The translations under genes and the position numbers were made by a program. 64,000 bases of DNA from Erinaceus europaeus (Eukaryota > Chordata > Mammalia > Eulipotyphla > Erinaceidae), in contig NC_080175.1 of the NCBI RefSeq assembly GCF_950295315.1, positions 87,134,161 through 87,198,160 on the forward strand, read 5' to 3'. The notes beneath the pieces were generated by a model, which was not told the origin of the DNA, made no database searches, and worked only from the letters and a program-made list of their open reading frames with translations. Positions 1-12,065 of the stretch are shown here, one piece after another (position 1 is the stretch's first letter; each line of letters opens with the position of its first letter).

Positions 1-394
1 GAATCTGGGAGGGACACCAGGGGACAGAGATCTAACCGGGAAACTCAGGAGAAGACCTATACCACGGTGGCATAGCTGAGGGGCTGTGAAAGTCTCTTTG
101 CATAACCACTGGATTATCTCTGCCACCCCCTGCTTTATCTCTTGGTCAGGAGTCAGTGATTAAGCTAAGAAGCCTATTGATAGTTTAAAAGCCCTCAGGC
201 TCCCATAGCCTACAGGGAAGAAAAAAAAAAGAGGTTTTTACACCACTGAGCTCCAACTCAGGGATTGAAAAAACTGTTAACTTCCACCACGGTAAAACCT
301 TTAATTAAATTACTTAGACACAAGTCAATCCAGGCAATAGTAATCAATAATTTGAAAAGTACTGATCAAGGGAACTCATAACATAATATATAAA
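1..394 (+). promoter_or_regulatory. L1 5'UTR, 3' portion
   Basis: This non-coding leader lies directly before the L1 ORF1 start. The L1 promoter would sit at its 5' end, outside the window. A stretch around 85-125 (tttgcataaccactgg) resembles the reversed head of one of the local tRNA-type SINEs, so the leader may have absorbed SINE sequence. No intact promoter motif is visible in the part present. Confidence 0.6.
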
Positions 395-1369
395 ATGGTT
401 AAAACAACAAGAAAAAATATTGGAGACTCGAACCAGGACAAGAGTCCAGCTAAAAGTCCTCCAGAGGGTGAAGCACAAAACAACGAGTTCAACATCCAAA
501 CATTAGCTAAGGAAATAATCACAGGAGTGAGTAAAGAATTTGAAAAAATTGTAATCAGAAATGCAGGAACAACAAATGAGAATATGGAAGAAAATTCTAA
601 TTATCTCATGGTTATTAGAGAGCTGAAAGCTGAAATCGCTGAGCTAAGAAGACAACTAGCTGAACAAGCTAAAACAGTATCAGAGCAAAGCAACAAAACA
701 GATGAACTCCAGAAAACAGTAGAGGGCAGAGAGAATAGAATCTATGAGACTGAAGACAGAATTAGCAAGATTGAGGATGAATTAGAGACAACTAAAAAAG
801 AAGTAAGAGATCTCAAAAAGAGATTAAGAGATGCTGAAAACAACAACAGAGTCCTATGGGATGACTTCAAAAGAAACAATATATGCATTATTGGCTTACC
901 AGAGGAAGAAAGAGAAGGAGAGGAAGAAAGCATTCTCTAGACCATAATAGCTGAAAATTTCTCTAGTCTAGACAACACCAAAGACATAAAGATTCAAGAA
1001 GCTTAGAGGGTCCCAAACAGAATTAACCCAGACCTAAAGACACCAAGACATGTCATACTTAGAATGGAAAGGAATAAGGATAAAGAAAGGATCCTGAAGG
1101 CTGCAAGAGAAAAACAAAGAGTCACCTACAAAGGAAAACCCATAAGATTAGCAGCATACTTCTCCATACAAACACTACAGGACAGAAGAGAATGGCAAGA
1201 TATCTATCGAGTGCTCAATGAGAAAGGCTTTCAGCCAAGAATACTATATCCTGCTAGACTATCATTCAGACTAGATGGAGGCATCAAAACCTTCTCAGAC
1301 AAGCAACAGTTGAAGGAAGCAACCATCACCAAGCCTGCCCTGAAAGAAGTTCTGAAAGTTCTCTTATAA
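395..1369 (+). pseudogene. L1 ORF1 (RNA-binding chaperone), two stops
   Basis: ORF1p coats L1 RNA and acts as a nucleic-acid chaperone. The frame from 395 to TAA at 1367-1369 is 325 codons including the stop, close to the usual size. After a low-complexity N-terminus there is a long heptad-rich region (about residues 70-155, rich in E, L, K, R) forming the trimeric coiled coil. The RRM-like start NICIIGLPEEE follows at about 161-171. The C-terminal domain includes ARLSFRLDGG and ends KEVLKVLL. In-frame TAG codons at 938-940 and 1004-1006 split it, so only fragments could be made. Which ATG was used cannot be proved, but 395 is the first in frame. Confidence 0.93.
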
Positions 1370-1425
1370 ACAACCAGACCACCACAAATAGGACATATAT
1401 CAAAACACTCTAAAACTCTACAAGA

Positions 1426-4400
1426 ATGGCGTTAAAATATCTTCAATCTTTGATATCAATAAATGTCAATGGCCTGAATTCACCTATTAAAAGACACAGA
1501 GCAGGAAGAGGGAACAGAAAACACAACCCAACAATATGTTGTCTACAGGAAACTCACCTAACTCAACAAGACAAACATAGACTTAAAGTGAAAGGATGGA
1601 AAACTATCATACAAGCCAATGGCCCACAAAAAAGGGCAGGAACAGCTATTCTCATATCTGACATGATAGACTTTAAAAGAGATAAGATTAAAAAAGATAG
1701 GAATGGACACTACTTAATGCTCAGAGGATCAGTCAATCAAGAGGACTTAACAATTATTAATATCTATGCACCCAATGAGAAGCCATCTAAATACATCAAA
1801 CTTCTACTGAAAGAGCCACAGCAATATATTAACAGTAACACAATCATAGTAGGGGACTTCAACACCCCACTATCTCAACTTGACAGATCATCCAGGAAGA
1901 AAATCAGTAAAGACATAAGGGAGCTAAATGAAGAGATAGATAAACTAGAACTATTGGACATTTTCAGAGTCATTCATCCCAAGAAACTGGAATACACATT
2001 TTACTCAAATCCACATGGATCATTCTCAAGGATAGACCATATGTTAGGCCACAAAGACAGCATCAGCCAATTCAAGAGCACTGAAATCATCCCAAGCATC
2101 TTCTCAGATCACAGTGGAATTAAACTAACACTTAACAATCAACAAAAGATTAGTAACAGTCCCAAAATGTGGAAGCTCAACAGTACACTTCTTAACAACT
2201 TCTGGGTCAAAAAGGAAATCAAAGAAGAAATCAAAATGTTTCGAGAGTTCAATGAAAATGAAGACACAAGCTATCAAAATATTTGGGACACAGCTAAAGC
2301 AGTCCTAAGAGGGAAGTTCATAGCTATACAAGCACACATTAGGAAACAAGAAAAGGCACAAATAAACAGCCTGATTGCACATCTTAAAGACCTAGAAGAA
2401 GAACAACAAAGGAATCCTAAAGCAACCAGAAGGACAGAAACCACTAAAGTTATGGCAGAAATAAATAACATTGAGAATAGGAAAACCATACAAAAGATCA
2501 ATGAAAGTAAATGTTGGTTCTTCGAAAGAGTAAACAAAATCAACAAACCTTTAGCCAGACTCACAAAACAAAAAAGGGAGAAGAGCCAAATAAATTGGAT
2601 AGTAAATGAAAGAGGAGATATCACAACAGACACTGCAGAAATTCAACATATCATGTGAGGCTTCTCTGAACAACTATATGCCACCAAGCTAGAGAACCTG
2701 GAAGAAATGAATGATTTCCTAGATACCTACCAACTTCCAAAACTAAGTAAACAGGAAGTGGATAACATGAACAGGCCCATCACAGCTAATGAAATTGAAA
2801 CAGTTATCAAAAATCTTCCCAAAAATAAAAGTCCCGGACCAGATGGCTTTACTAATGAATTCTACAAAACCTTCAAAGAAGAACTAATACCTCTACTTTT
2901 AAAAGTCTTCCAGAAGATTGAAGACACTGGAATACTCCCTGCCAGCTTCTATTTAGCCAACATCACTCTGATACCAAAAGCAGACAGGGACACAACCAAA
3001 AAAGAAAACTACAGACCAATATCTCTGATGAACATAGATGCGAACATATTGAACAAAATTCTAGCCAACCGGATACAGCAGTATATCAAAAAGATTGTTC
3101 ATCATGACCAAGTGGGGTTTATCCCAGGCATGCAAGTTTGGTTTAATATACGTAAATCAATCAATGTGATCCACCACATCAACAAAAGCAAGACCAAAAA
3201 CCACATGGTCATATCAATAGATGCAGAGAAAGCCTTTGACAAAATACAACATCCCTTTATGATCAAAACACTACAAAAAATAGGAATAGGTGGAAAATTT
3301 CTGAAGATAGTGGAGTCTATATATATCAAACCTACAGCCAACATCATACTCAATGGTGAAAAACTGGAAGCATTTCCCCTCAGATCAGGTACTAGACAGG
3401 GCTGCCCACTATCACCATTACTATTCAACATAGTGTTGGAAGTTCTTGCCATAGCAATCAGGCAGGAGCAAGGAATTCAATGCATACAGATTGGAAGAGA
3501 AGAAGTCAAACTCTCCTTATTTGCAGATGATGTGATAGTATACATGGAAAAACCTAAGGAATCCAGCAAGAAGCTTTTGGAAATCATCAGGCAATACAGT
3601 AATGTGTCAGGCTATAAAATTAACATTCAGAAGTCAGTGGCATTCCTCTATGCAAACACTAAGTTAGAAGAAATTGAAATCCAGAAATCAGTTCCTTTTT
3701 CTATAGCAACAAAAACAATAAAATATCTAGGAGTAAACCTAACCAAAGAAGTGAAAGACTTGTATACTGAAAATTATGAGTCACTACTCAAAGAAATTGA
3801 AAAAGGCACAAAGAAGTGGAAAGATATTCCATGTTCATGGGTTGGAAGAATTAACATCATCAAAATGAATATATTACCCAGAGCCATCTACAAATTTAAT
3901 GCTATCCCCATCAAGATCCCAAGCACATTTTTTAGGAGAATAGAAAAATGCTACAGATGTTTACTTGGAACCAGAAAAGACCTAGAATTGCCAAAACAAT
4001 CTTGAGAAAAAAGAACAGAACCGGAGGCGTCACACTCCCAGATCTCAAACTGTATTATAGAGCCATTGTCATCAAAACTGCTTGGTACTGGAACATGAAC
4101 AGATACACTGACCAGTGGAATAGAACTGAGAGCCTAGAAATGAGGCCCCACACGTATGGACATCTAATCTTTGACAAAGGGGCCCAGACTATTACATGGG
4201 GAAAGCAGAGTCTCTTCACAAATGGTGTTGGAAACAATGGGTTGAAACATGCAGAAGAATGAAACTGAATCACTGTATTTCACCAAATACAAAAGTAAAT
4301 TCCAAGTGGATCAAGGACTTGGATGTTAGACCAGAAACTATCAGATACTTAGAGGAAAATATTGGCAGAATTTTTTTTCGCATAAATTTTAAAGACATTT

Positions 4401-5244
4401 TCAACGAAACGAATCCAATTACAAGGAAGACTAAGGCAAGTATAAACCTATGGGACTACATCAAATTAAAAAGCTTCTTCACAGCAAAAGAAACCACTAC
4501 CCAAACCAAGAGACCCTTCACAGAATGGGAGAAGATCTTTACATGCCATCAGATAAGAGTTTAATAACCAACATATATAAAGAGCTTGCCAGACTCAACA
4601 ACAAGACAACAAATAACCCCATCCAAAAATGGGGGGAGGACTTGGACAGAATATTCACCACAGAAGAGATCCCAAAGGCCGAGAAACACATGAAAAAATG
4701 CTCCAAGTCTCTGATTGTCAGAGAAATGCAAATCAAGACAACAATGAGATATCACTTCACTCCTGTGAGAATGTCATACATCAGAAAAGGTAACAGCAGC
4801 AAATGCTGGAGAGGGTGTGGGGTCAAAGGAACCCTCCTGCACTGCTGGCGGGAATGTCAATTGGTCCAACCTCTGTGGAGAACAGTCTGGAGAACTCTCA
4901 GAAGGCTAGAAATGGACCTACCCTATGACCCTGCAATTCCCCTCCTGGGGATATATCCTAAGGAACCCAACACATCCATCCAAAAAGATCTGTGTACACA
5001 TATGTTCTTGGAAGCACAATTTGTAATAGCCAAAACCTGGAAGCAACCCAGGTGTCCAACAACAGATGAATGGCTGAGCAAGTTGTGGTCTATATACACA
5101 ATGGAATACTACTCAGTTGTAAAAAATGGTGACTTCACCGTTTTCAGCCGATCTTGGATGGACCTTGAAAAAATCATGTTGAGTGAAATAAGTCAGAAAC
5201 AGAAGGATGAATATGGGATGATCTCACTCTCAGCCCGAAGTTGA
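1426..5244 (+). pseudogene. L1 ORF2 (endonuclease-reverse transcriptase), broken
   Basis: ORF2p nicks target DNA and reverse-transcribes L1 and SINE RNA. The N-terminal APE-type endonuclease shows [15 protein letters not shown] (Glu at codon 42), GDFNTPLS and SDHSGIKL. The RT core shows [17 protein letters not shown] and FADD at codons 699-702, matching the human position. The C-terminal cysteine motif is CWRGCG with HC and C downstream (about 4805-4860). Breaks are TGA at 2656-2658 and 4003-4005, and frame changes near 3950-4005, 4200-4260 and 4500-4560. After the third the frame returns to the original and runs to TGA at 5242-5244. The aberrant frames keep clear L1 similarity, so these are post-insertion indels. 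Confidence 0.95.
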
Positions 5245-5577
5245 AAAACAAGATTAGAAAAGAAAACACAAGTCGAACTTGATAGAGCCTCAAGCATGAG
5301 AGTCTGTTTGCATAATCATTATGCTCTCTACCCATCCCCCATCCTTTACATGCCTTGTTTATATATTTTATAGCATTGGTTACTAAACATGTAGCATCTA
5401 TCCTAGTCATAGCGCAGATTACCTTTGAAGCAGCAGCTCTTCTTATAGTTTACGACCCTGTTTGACAACTACCATACAAATTACCCATGGTTGTATTCAG
5501 GGGGAAATATGACATTTTATCACTCAAGATTAATGAAAGTACTTTCTTCAAGAAATAAATAAAAATTTAAAAAATAT
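5245..5577 (+). mobile_element. L1 3'UTR and A-rich tail
   Basis: Non-coding sequence after the ORF2 stop that ends in AATAAATAAAAATTTAAAA. Its start (agttgaaaaacaagattag) is shared with the 3'UTRs of the truncated L1 copies near 10620, 18255 and 20935, so it belongs to the same L1 lineage. Confidence 0.8.
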
Positions 5578-5689
5578 GATAGTATGTACAATTCACCAAT
5601 TGGCTGGTGAATTTTAATCAGTGTCCATAGTCATATAACACATTCCGTTTAACATAGTAACAGTGGAAGGGTAATTATTCACTCATCCA

Positions 5690-6170
5690 TATAATTTCTA
5701 TTTAGACCTAGATAACCCCCTCAACTATCTCCTACTTCACTTCCCTCAATCACTCCAAAGCTAACCAAAGTTAAGGACTACAAAAGCTGAATAAGGCAAG
5801 AGACAGGCATAGTTGATTGATGAGTCCTTAGCCACTACCAGGCCATCACATCACCTGGGAGCCTAGTCAGAGAGTCCTGGGATTCCCTGACAGAGAGAAG
5901 ATGGGCCTAGACCTCTAATAAATCTCTCTCACCACTGTCATTCGTCATCTCTATCAGAAACGACATGATGAACCCCTTTGTGGGCCTCTACAGAACTTTG
6001 CCCTCAATGTGAATCAACAATAGTAGGGACTGTTCCATTATCTGAAGAGAGGTTGGACCACATACTCTACCACCTGAGGAAGACGGGTCCTGAAATTAGT
6101 GTAGCCTGGAATGTTCCTAGTCATGACCACAGAATGTGAGCTCAGACTTACAGGGATGCAGAGGTTACAT
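5690..6170 (-). repeat. Dispersed repeat, minus copy, 5' part only
   Basis: Read on the minus strand, this starts at gacctctgcatccctg-like sequence near 6170. It is clearly homologous to the plus-strand stretch 30381-30860 (shared blocks such as gaggtctaggcccatc and tttggagtgattgag). The A-tailed 3' half seen at 30860-31262 is missing here. No coding frame is evident. It may be non-coding sequence of an L1 subfamily or a non-autonomous retroposon. Confidence 0.7.
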
Positions 6171-6483
6171 AGGCTCCTCTGCTGAATATGGGCTTCAGAT
6201 CAAATCGATGGAGTTTATAGTTAACAATATTTATATACTTTTTCCATATTTGGGATCTACTCTCTCTCCTGACCCAGCTTTCTAGTCCTTTTTCCAACTA
6301 TGACAATTATACTGGTCCTTGTGCTTTGTGCCACCTGCACTTAACCTGCTGAGCTAGAGTCTGACTCCCATAAGTCCTCATTTCTTAAATCTCTCTCTCT
6401 GCTATTATTATTTTTCTTTCTTAACCTAAAGATTTGATTTCTATTTTTAATTACCTTTTATTAAAGATAGTTATTTGTCTGGC
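6171..6483. other. CADM2: Intronic sequence, nothing recognised
   Basis: AT-rich and partly pyrimidine-rich sequence between two repeats. I see no exon, RNA gene or known element. Confidence 0.5.
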
Positions 6484-6663
6484 GGGGGAGACAGCATAAT
6501 GGTTATGCAAACAGACTCTCATGCCTGAGGCTCCCAAATCCTGGGTTCAATCCCCCATACCCATAAACTAGAGCTGAGCATTGCTTTGGTATTTCTCTGT
6601 GTGTGTCTCTCTCTGAATCTCTCTCAAAAAATAAATAAAATATTTTTAAAAATTAAAAAAAAA
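6484..6663 (+). mobile_element. tRNA-derived SINE, 'caaacagactctcatgcctgagg' head type
   Basis: The head contains an A-box-like tract and a B-box-like ggttcaatccc, as in pol III genes. It is followed by a gctgagca core, a CT-rich stretch and an (AAATA)n/A tail. The same head recurs in older copies near 7610, 28215, 36410 (minus) and 39291 (minus). It is a second SINE family, distinct from the 'gggagtcgggc' family that dominates the window. Confidence 0.8.
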
Positions 6664-6956
6664 GATAATTATTTGTTATCATTGTTTCTCCTCTCTTCTT
6701 ATTTCTATTTTCCTCATATTCCTCAAGGATTTGAATTCAAATAGCTTCTCTCTTAGTAGTCATCTCTTAGCAGTGCTGCTCTCCCTAAGGCTGTAGATTC
6801 CATGGTGATGAATTATGTAAAGTTTTACTCTCTAAACTTTGTATATTAGTTTCACATAGCAGTATATTGTTGGATTATTTTCTTCTGAGACATCCCTAGG
6901 AGTGTTAATATCCAATATGGAGTAGTGAATAGGGTTGAGGTCTTGGGGTCAGAAAT

Positions 6957-6972
6957 TGTGTGTGTGTGTGTG

Positions 6973-7009
<37 letters not shown>
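6957..7009 (+). repeat. (TG)n microsatellite
   Basis: About 26 dinucleotide units with one TGCG interruption near 6977-6980. It translates as a run of Val/Cys and is not coding. Confidence 0.97.
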
Positions 7010-7011
<2 letters not shown>

Positions 7012-7330
7012 CTTTTATTCACAGAGGGAACTTGGGCAAGTCATTTTTCCTCTTAATTTTATTTATTCATTAATGATTTGGCAAATTGGGACAAAGTACC
7101 TTTTATCTAATTTTATTATCCTTGGCCCAGATAAAGAGGTGAAGTTCCTTGGCAAAGATAGTAAACCACTGTTCACATACTTTCCAAAATAAATCCTACT
7201 ATATATAGTCTATCACACCTCGTGCACTTGCATCTTTTTATCTTTTTAATAAACAATTCCTTCTCCTTTGCTTCTCACAGACAATAAATCGTTAAGTCCT
7301 TTCAAGTGGCTCCCATAGTATCAATTTCTT

Positions 7331-7342
7331 TTTAAAAAATAT

Positions 7343-7373
<31 letters not shown>

Positions 7374-7500
7374 TTGAGAAAGATAGGAGGGGAGAGAGAA
7401 AGAACCAGACATCACTCTGGTATATGTGCTGCCGGGGACTGAACTCAGGACTTCATGCTTGAGAGTCCAATGCTTTACCCACTGTGCCACCTCCCAGACC
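7331..7500 (-). mobile_element. tRNA-derived SINE, 'tctgggaggtggcacagtgg' head type
   Basis: On the minus strand this reads from the tRNA-like head (ggtctgggaggtggc, then tgagttcagtcccc as the B-box) to a CT-rich middle and a long (AAAT)n tail at 7335-7373. The plus copy at 39632-39799 has the same head. Confidence 0.85.
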
Positions 7501-7607
7501 ATTCACAGTATCAACTTCTTCCCTTTACAGATGTCTCTCAATCTTCATTTTTCTAGGTCTTGAAATATCATCTCTTAGTCTACGTCTATACTCCCCACAC
7601 TTTAGTT

Positions 7608-7740
7608 TAAAGGTCAGATACAGATATACTTCATGCCTAAGACTCCAAAGAGCCCATATTTGATCCTAGTCATCACTATATTCCAGAGCTGAACAGTGTG
7701 CTAATCTGTGTCTATCACCCAGGAAAATAAGTACATCTTA
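7608..7740 (+). mobile_element. Old SINE fragment
   Basis: Diverged copy of the SINE type at 6484. It shares cttcatgcctaagactcc and ccagagctgaacagtg, with a decayed B-box (tttgatcctagtc). Confidence 0.5.
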
Positions 7741-7907
7741 AAATATAAGATCAACTACGATTTTAATGTGAGTAAGACACAACAATGATGATATAAACCC
7801 TCGATTCACAGGTTCAACAGTTCCCTGTAACCCAGGAAGTTAAATATTTCTTCTCAGTTTGGCACTTCAGATCCATACAAATATATTTTTTGTTGTTTGG
7901 ATGTTAG

Positions 7908-8119
7908 TTTTTTTTTTTTATTAACTTTATTTATTAGGTTGAGACAGCAAGAAATCTAGAGGAAGGGGGAGATAGAGAAGGAGAGAGACAGAGAGACACC
8001 TGCAGCCCTGCTTCACTACTTGCAAAGCTTTCCCCCTGCAGGTGGGGACTGTGGGCTCACACCTGAGTCCTTGCGCACTGTACCGTGTGCGCTCAACCAG
8101 GTGTGCCACCTCCCAGCCC
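7908..8119 (-). mobile_element. Erinaceid tRNA-SINE, 'gggctgggaggtggcac' subfamily
   Basis: Read on minus: head gggctgggaggtggcacacc, degenerate B-box, then the body shared by all large SINEs here (ccccacctgcaggg...gctttgcaag...gaagcagggctgcaggtgtc), a CT-rich tract and an A-rich tail. This subfamily lacks the (CAA)n/(CAACAA) tail domain of the main type. Confidence 0.9.
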
Positions 8120-8754
8120 TTGGTTGTTTGTTTTTAAGATTTATTTTATTCATCACACATGAGATAAAGAGGAACACTGCTTTGTTACTTGCAGCAAGGT
8201 GATCTAAGCAGGGAGATGAAGCATGAAGGTCCAGTGCTCTGTCAAGCTGAGAAATCTCACTGATGGCAAGACCATTGTATGCATACTTTGTAGACTTATT
8301 TTCCTTTACTCAACATCAAATTATATAGCTTCTAACTTAGCTAAATTAGGGATATTTCACATTCTGATTTTTTTTTCATGCTTTTCACCATGACTTCAAA
8401 ATCCATTGTACATCTATCAGTTCGCAGGTAGTTAATCCTTTCTTCATGTCCCCAAGCAGAAATAATACAATAAGAGGTAGCCATTCATGAATTGGGTATT
8501 TTACAGGTGTTTTAAGTGTACCATATAATTTAATTCAGATTAAACAATGCGTTATCTTGTCATTTTACAGATGAGAATACTGAGATTAAGGCAAGTAATA
8601 GCAACATAGTGTGACCAATTGCTATGGTTTTCTTCTCCAATGCTTTGAGCACAGATAGGTTTAGCAGAGAGAATGACATTCTCAGCAAGTTTGAAAGCCT
8701 AAGTATGTTCCAGGAGGTATAGTAGGTAAAGGAGATACTTGAGAGCATTATATA
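8120..8754. other. CADM2: Intronic sequence, nothing recognised
   Basis: AT-rich sequence. Positions 8130-8270 carry a T-rich, SINE-like decayed stretch too diverged to classify. No exon is visible. Confidence 0.45.
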
Positions 8755-8978
8755 ACAAAGTGTGGCTTCTTCATGGGAGCTAGGGTGTGGGGGTCCCAGG
8801 AGGAAAGGTTTGAAGTTCTGGAACATGACAATGAAAAGGGCTTATGTTGGAGGTGACAGTGTTTTGTAGACACTTATCACGGAGAGACAATAAATTGTAC
8901 CCACTAGTAATTGTACTGTAATTCATTAATCCACCCAATATAAACCATTAACCACCCCCAATTAAATTATTTTTTAAA
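8755..8978 (+). repeat. 3' end of a LINE-type dispersed repeat
   Basis: Similar to 13300-13600: both share a stretch reading roughly catgatggtgaaaa(g)ggcttatgttg(g)gggtgac. It ends in a motif attaaccacccccaattaaa before an A-rich end. The reverse complement of the same end appears at 9994-10165 and 16728-16915. The family is not identified. Confidence 0.5.
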
Positions 8979-8989
8979 AATGTCAGTGA

Positions 8990-9182
8990 GAAAGACAGAC
9001 ACCTGCAGACCTGCTTTTATCTGTCTCTCCCCCTCTCTGTCTTCCCCTCTTCTCTCCATTTCTCTCTGTCCTATCTAACAACGACAACAGACATCAATAA
9101 CAACAACAATGATAACTACAACAACAATAAAAAGACAACAAAGGCAACAAAAGGGAAAATAAGTAAAATTTTTAAAAATTTT
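8990..9182 (+). mobile_element. SINE with inverted 5' end, TSD-flanked
   Basis: The flanks repeat aaaatgtcagtgaga at about 8978-8992 and 9185-9199, giving a clear target-site duplication. Inside, the first ~28 bases (acacctgcagacctgct, 8999-9015) are in reverse orientation. From about 9020 the sequence runs sense through the CT tract (ctgtcttcccctctt), the (CAACAA) domain and the A tail. The tRNA head is missing. Confidence 0.85.
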
Positions 9183-9199
9183 AAAAATGTCAGTGAGAT

Positions 9200-9993
9200 A
9201 CATCTGTAAGAGTGAACATTGCTGAGGCCACAGAAGATTAATTTTTATAGGATGTTACTGCATGCACCACATTTTTTTAGTGGTCTGAACAAACAGCATG
9301 AGGCAGTGGTTCGATTGTGCTGGTTCAAGTTTCTCAAGCTCAGTGAAATTTGTGATTTTTTTTTTTTTTTTTCCAAAACTGTATAGCACAACTGGGGGTA
9401 AAATACCAAGTTTCCTGATTTTCAGTCTAACTATTTTTGTAACAAAGTTCTTCAATTCTTGTTTTTCATGCTTAAAATTCAAAGAAAACTGCAAAGGAGA
9501 TGGAATTTTGAAGACTTGGACTTGAACAATAGATTTGTCCCCTTTGAAAGACCTTGACTGCATTGTTTAGCTTCTGATAAGCAGTTTCAAATTACACATA
9601 ATAAAATCATAGTTTTAACTTAATTTTGTAGAGTGGTGCTTCCTTAGTAAATATTAAAAATTAGCAATGATTGTTATTTGATTATCACTTTCATATTAGC
9701 ATGCATATATTTCAGAAAGCTTTAATAACTCTTTCGAGTTGCAAAGAAATAACTCCAAACATCCTTCAAGTCACATTATATTACATTTATCTGCTTAAAT
9801 TTCTCCTCACTCTATTATTAGCTTTTAAATACCTCAATAAATAAGCTATTATTTTGGTACTTATGATACCTAGTAGCACAGTTATTTTAAGACCAAGTTG
9901 GACTATATTAAGAAGAAGTAAACAAAATATTGCCTAATAAGAATTGTGTAATATAAATCATATTTGTTTTAACTGATTTTTTTTTCTTCTTCA
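9200..9993. other. CADM2: Unique AT-rich intronic sequence
   Basis: Non-repetitive apart from a T13-14 run near 9358-9371. No exon or RNA gene is recognised. Confidence 0.5.
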
Positions 9994-10165
9994 GAAAATT
10001 TTATTTATTTTTTATTGGGACAATTAATAGTTTATAGTAAATAAAGTTGTTGATACATGTGTAAAATTTCTCAAGTTTCTTCAAATCACTCTCATCCCCA
10101 ACCTCTGCCATCATGGCTAGGACTTGACCACCTCCTTCAACCTGAGCTTGTTACTTTGGTGTTAA
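9994..10165 (-). repeat. Reversed LINE-type 3' end fragment
   Basis: The plus strand reads attgggacaattaatagttta...gttgttgatacatgtgt, the reverse of the repeat end at 8860-8960. It resembles 16728-16915. It directly abuts a plus-strand L1 fragment. Confidence 0.5.
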
Positions 10166-10167
10166 AC

Positions 10168-10690
10168 TATCCAAAAGTGGAGAGAGGATATGAACAGGAC
10201 ATTCACCAAAGAAATAATCCAAAAGGACAACAGACATGAAAGACTGTAATTGGTCTAGTCCCTGTAGAAAGCAAGCTGGAGAAACTTCATAAGGCTAAAT
10301 ATGGACTTGCCCTATGACCCTACAATTTCCCTCCTAGGGATATACACTAAGGAGCCAAGTACATTCATTCAAAAAGATATGTGTAAACCTGTGCTCAAAG
10401 TAGCACTCTTTGTAACCCAAACCTGGAAGCAACCTAGATGTCCAACAACAGATAATGGCTAAGTAAGTTGTAGTATATATACACAGTGGAATATTACTCA
10501 GCTATTAAAAATGATCAATTCTCCCTCTTCACCTCATCTTGGATGGAGCTTGAAGTAACCATGTTAAGCAAGAAAGAGAAGGATGAATATGGAGTGATTT
10601 TACTCATGAAGAGAAGTTGAGAAATAAGAACAAAAAGGAGGAACACAAAGCGGAAATTATACTGGGTTTGGTGTATTATGCCAAAGTTTT
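10168..10690 (+). mobile_element. 5'-truncated L1 fragment (ORF2 C-terminus and 3'UTR)
   Basis: Aligns by eye with 4630-5280 of the first L1. It begins tatccaaaagtggagagagg, jumps over the cysteine-motif region (an internal deletion between about 10240 and 10250), then follows the block atggacttgccctatgaccc and the end tgaatatggagtgattttactc. Many substitutions and stops make it a dead copy. Confidence 0.88.
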
Positions 10691-11618
10691 ATTTTTAATA
10701 TGGATAATAAACTGCTTTGTGAACTTAAAAATCTAACATTTGTGTGTCTTTAACCTAATCAGGAAATTAATTCACTATACAGTTATCATGTTAACCAATA
10801 AATAAAACTAGCATTAAATAAGCATCACTCATTTTTATTCTTACTCATAAATCAGAATAATTTTTTTTAAATATGTCAAAATATCCTAAGTGAACTGGTG
10901 TAAAAATATCTATGAAAACATAGTATGATAACAAATTTTGTTAATATTTAATAGATCCAAATATGTTTGTGTCACTGTTACAGATTTATCATTTATAGAA
11001 GGTGAATAATTGTGGAGTCAATGTATTAATGTCAAAAGTAATACATAATTACTCCAATTACTAATAATTTTCTAATTTGTATAGGCCTGAAGTCTAAGAT
11101 TATTTAAATTTTCCTCTAAAGTTGTGATATGTTAATGTTGTATAATTTACCTCTTGGAAGGAATATAAGTTTCCTTTATTTCAATTACTATTTGCTATGA
11201 AACTCCTAACATAATCCAGTAATAGATATTTGAATTAATCATGCTGTCAGTTTCAAGCAAAAACAATAAAAATTCAGTATATGAATAAACATTGAATTGG
11301 TAAAATCAGAGACTTAGTTTGTTCTGTGTTAAGCAAAAGTGGACCATGTAATTTATGGCAATTTTAGTTTCATTAAAGATGCCAATCTTACATGACAGTG
11401 TTAACTATTATAAAAAATGAAAAATGGGAATTTTTACAAGAGTTACATCTCACTGTAGCTTTTTGGAAAAAAAAAGATATTAAGTTAATCAGTGTCCCAT
11501 TTACATAGTAATTTGATTCAGCTTGTCAAAATGTGTAAATAATATATTGTTAAGCTGCATGTAAAGTTTTGTGTTACTGAAAGAAATCTTGATAGAAATA
11601 GGAACCAGTATAGACTAA
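10691..11618. other. CADM2: Unique AT-rich intronic sequence
   Basis: Very AT-rich and non-repetitive by eye; no gene is seen. Confidence 0.5.
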
Positions 11619-12060
11619 GATGTGAGAAACACTGCTAGTGGGGATGAAGATTGGTCCAACCCCTGTGAAAAACAAGTTGGAGAGTTCTTAAAACATTAGA
11701 AATGGTCCTACCCTGTTACACAGCAATTTCCCTCCTAGAAATGTATCAAAAGGAAACAAAAACACTTCTCCAGAGACACCTATATATACACACCAATGCA
11801 TAGATGTAACAGTGAAAACTTGGGAGCAACCCAGATGCCTAATGACAGATGACTGGCTAAGAATGTTGTGAAATGCATAATCAAATAAATACTACTCATT
11901 TATGAAAAATAAATGACAAATTCATGTCCTTTGTCTCATCTTGAATGACACTTGAAGATATCATCTTAAGTGACATTAAGCCCAAAATAGAAGAGTGATT
12001 AATGATTTAACTCTAGACAGGGTTTAATAAAAAGGGAGAAGGATGAAGAACAAAAAATGT
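11619..12060 (+). mobile_element. Older L1 fragment (ORF2 C-terminus)
   Basis: Matches the L1 region from the cysteine-motif end (gggaatgtcaattggtcc in the intact copy; ggggatgaagattggtcc here) to the ORF2 end. It is more diverged than the other L1 copies and carries many indels and stops. It ends where a GC-richer LTR-like block begins. Confidence 0.8.
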
Positions 12061-12065
12061 AACAT

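Larger units (their letters stand above)
1..5577 (+). mobile_element. Near full-length L1 LINE, 5' end cut by window edge
   Basis: A 5'UTR portion (1-394) is followed by ORF1 (395-1369), a 56-base spacer, ORF2 (1426-5244) and a ~330-bp 3'UTR ending in an AATAAATAAA-type A-rich tail near 5577. ORF2 spans 1273 codons if the breaks are ignored, against about 1275 in human L1. The order, spacing and lengths are those of an autonomous mammalian L1. The copy is dead: ORF1 has two in-frame stops, and ORF2 has two stops and about three frameshifts. It lies antisense to CADM2. The low number of disabling changes suggests a fairly recent insertion. Confidence 0.95.

Noticed and set aside
6935..7192. 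85-codon ORF with a Val/Cys run
   Set aside because: Reads through the (TG)n microsatellite.
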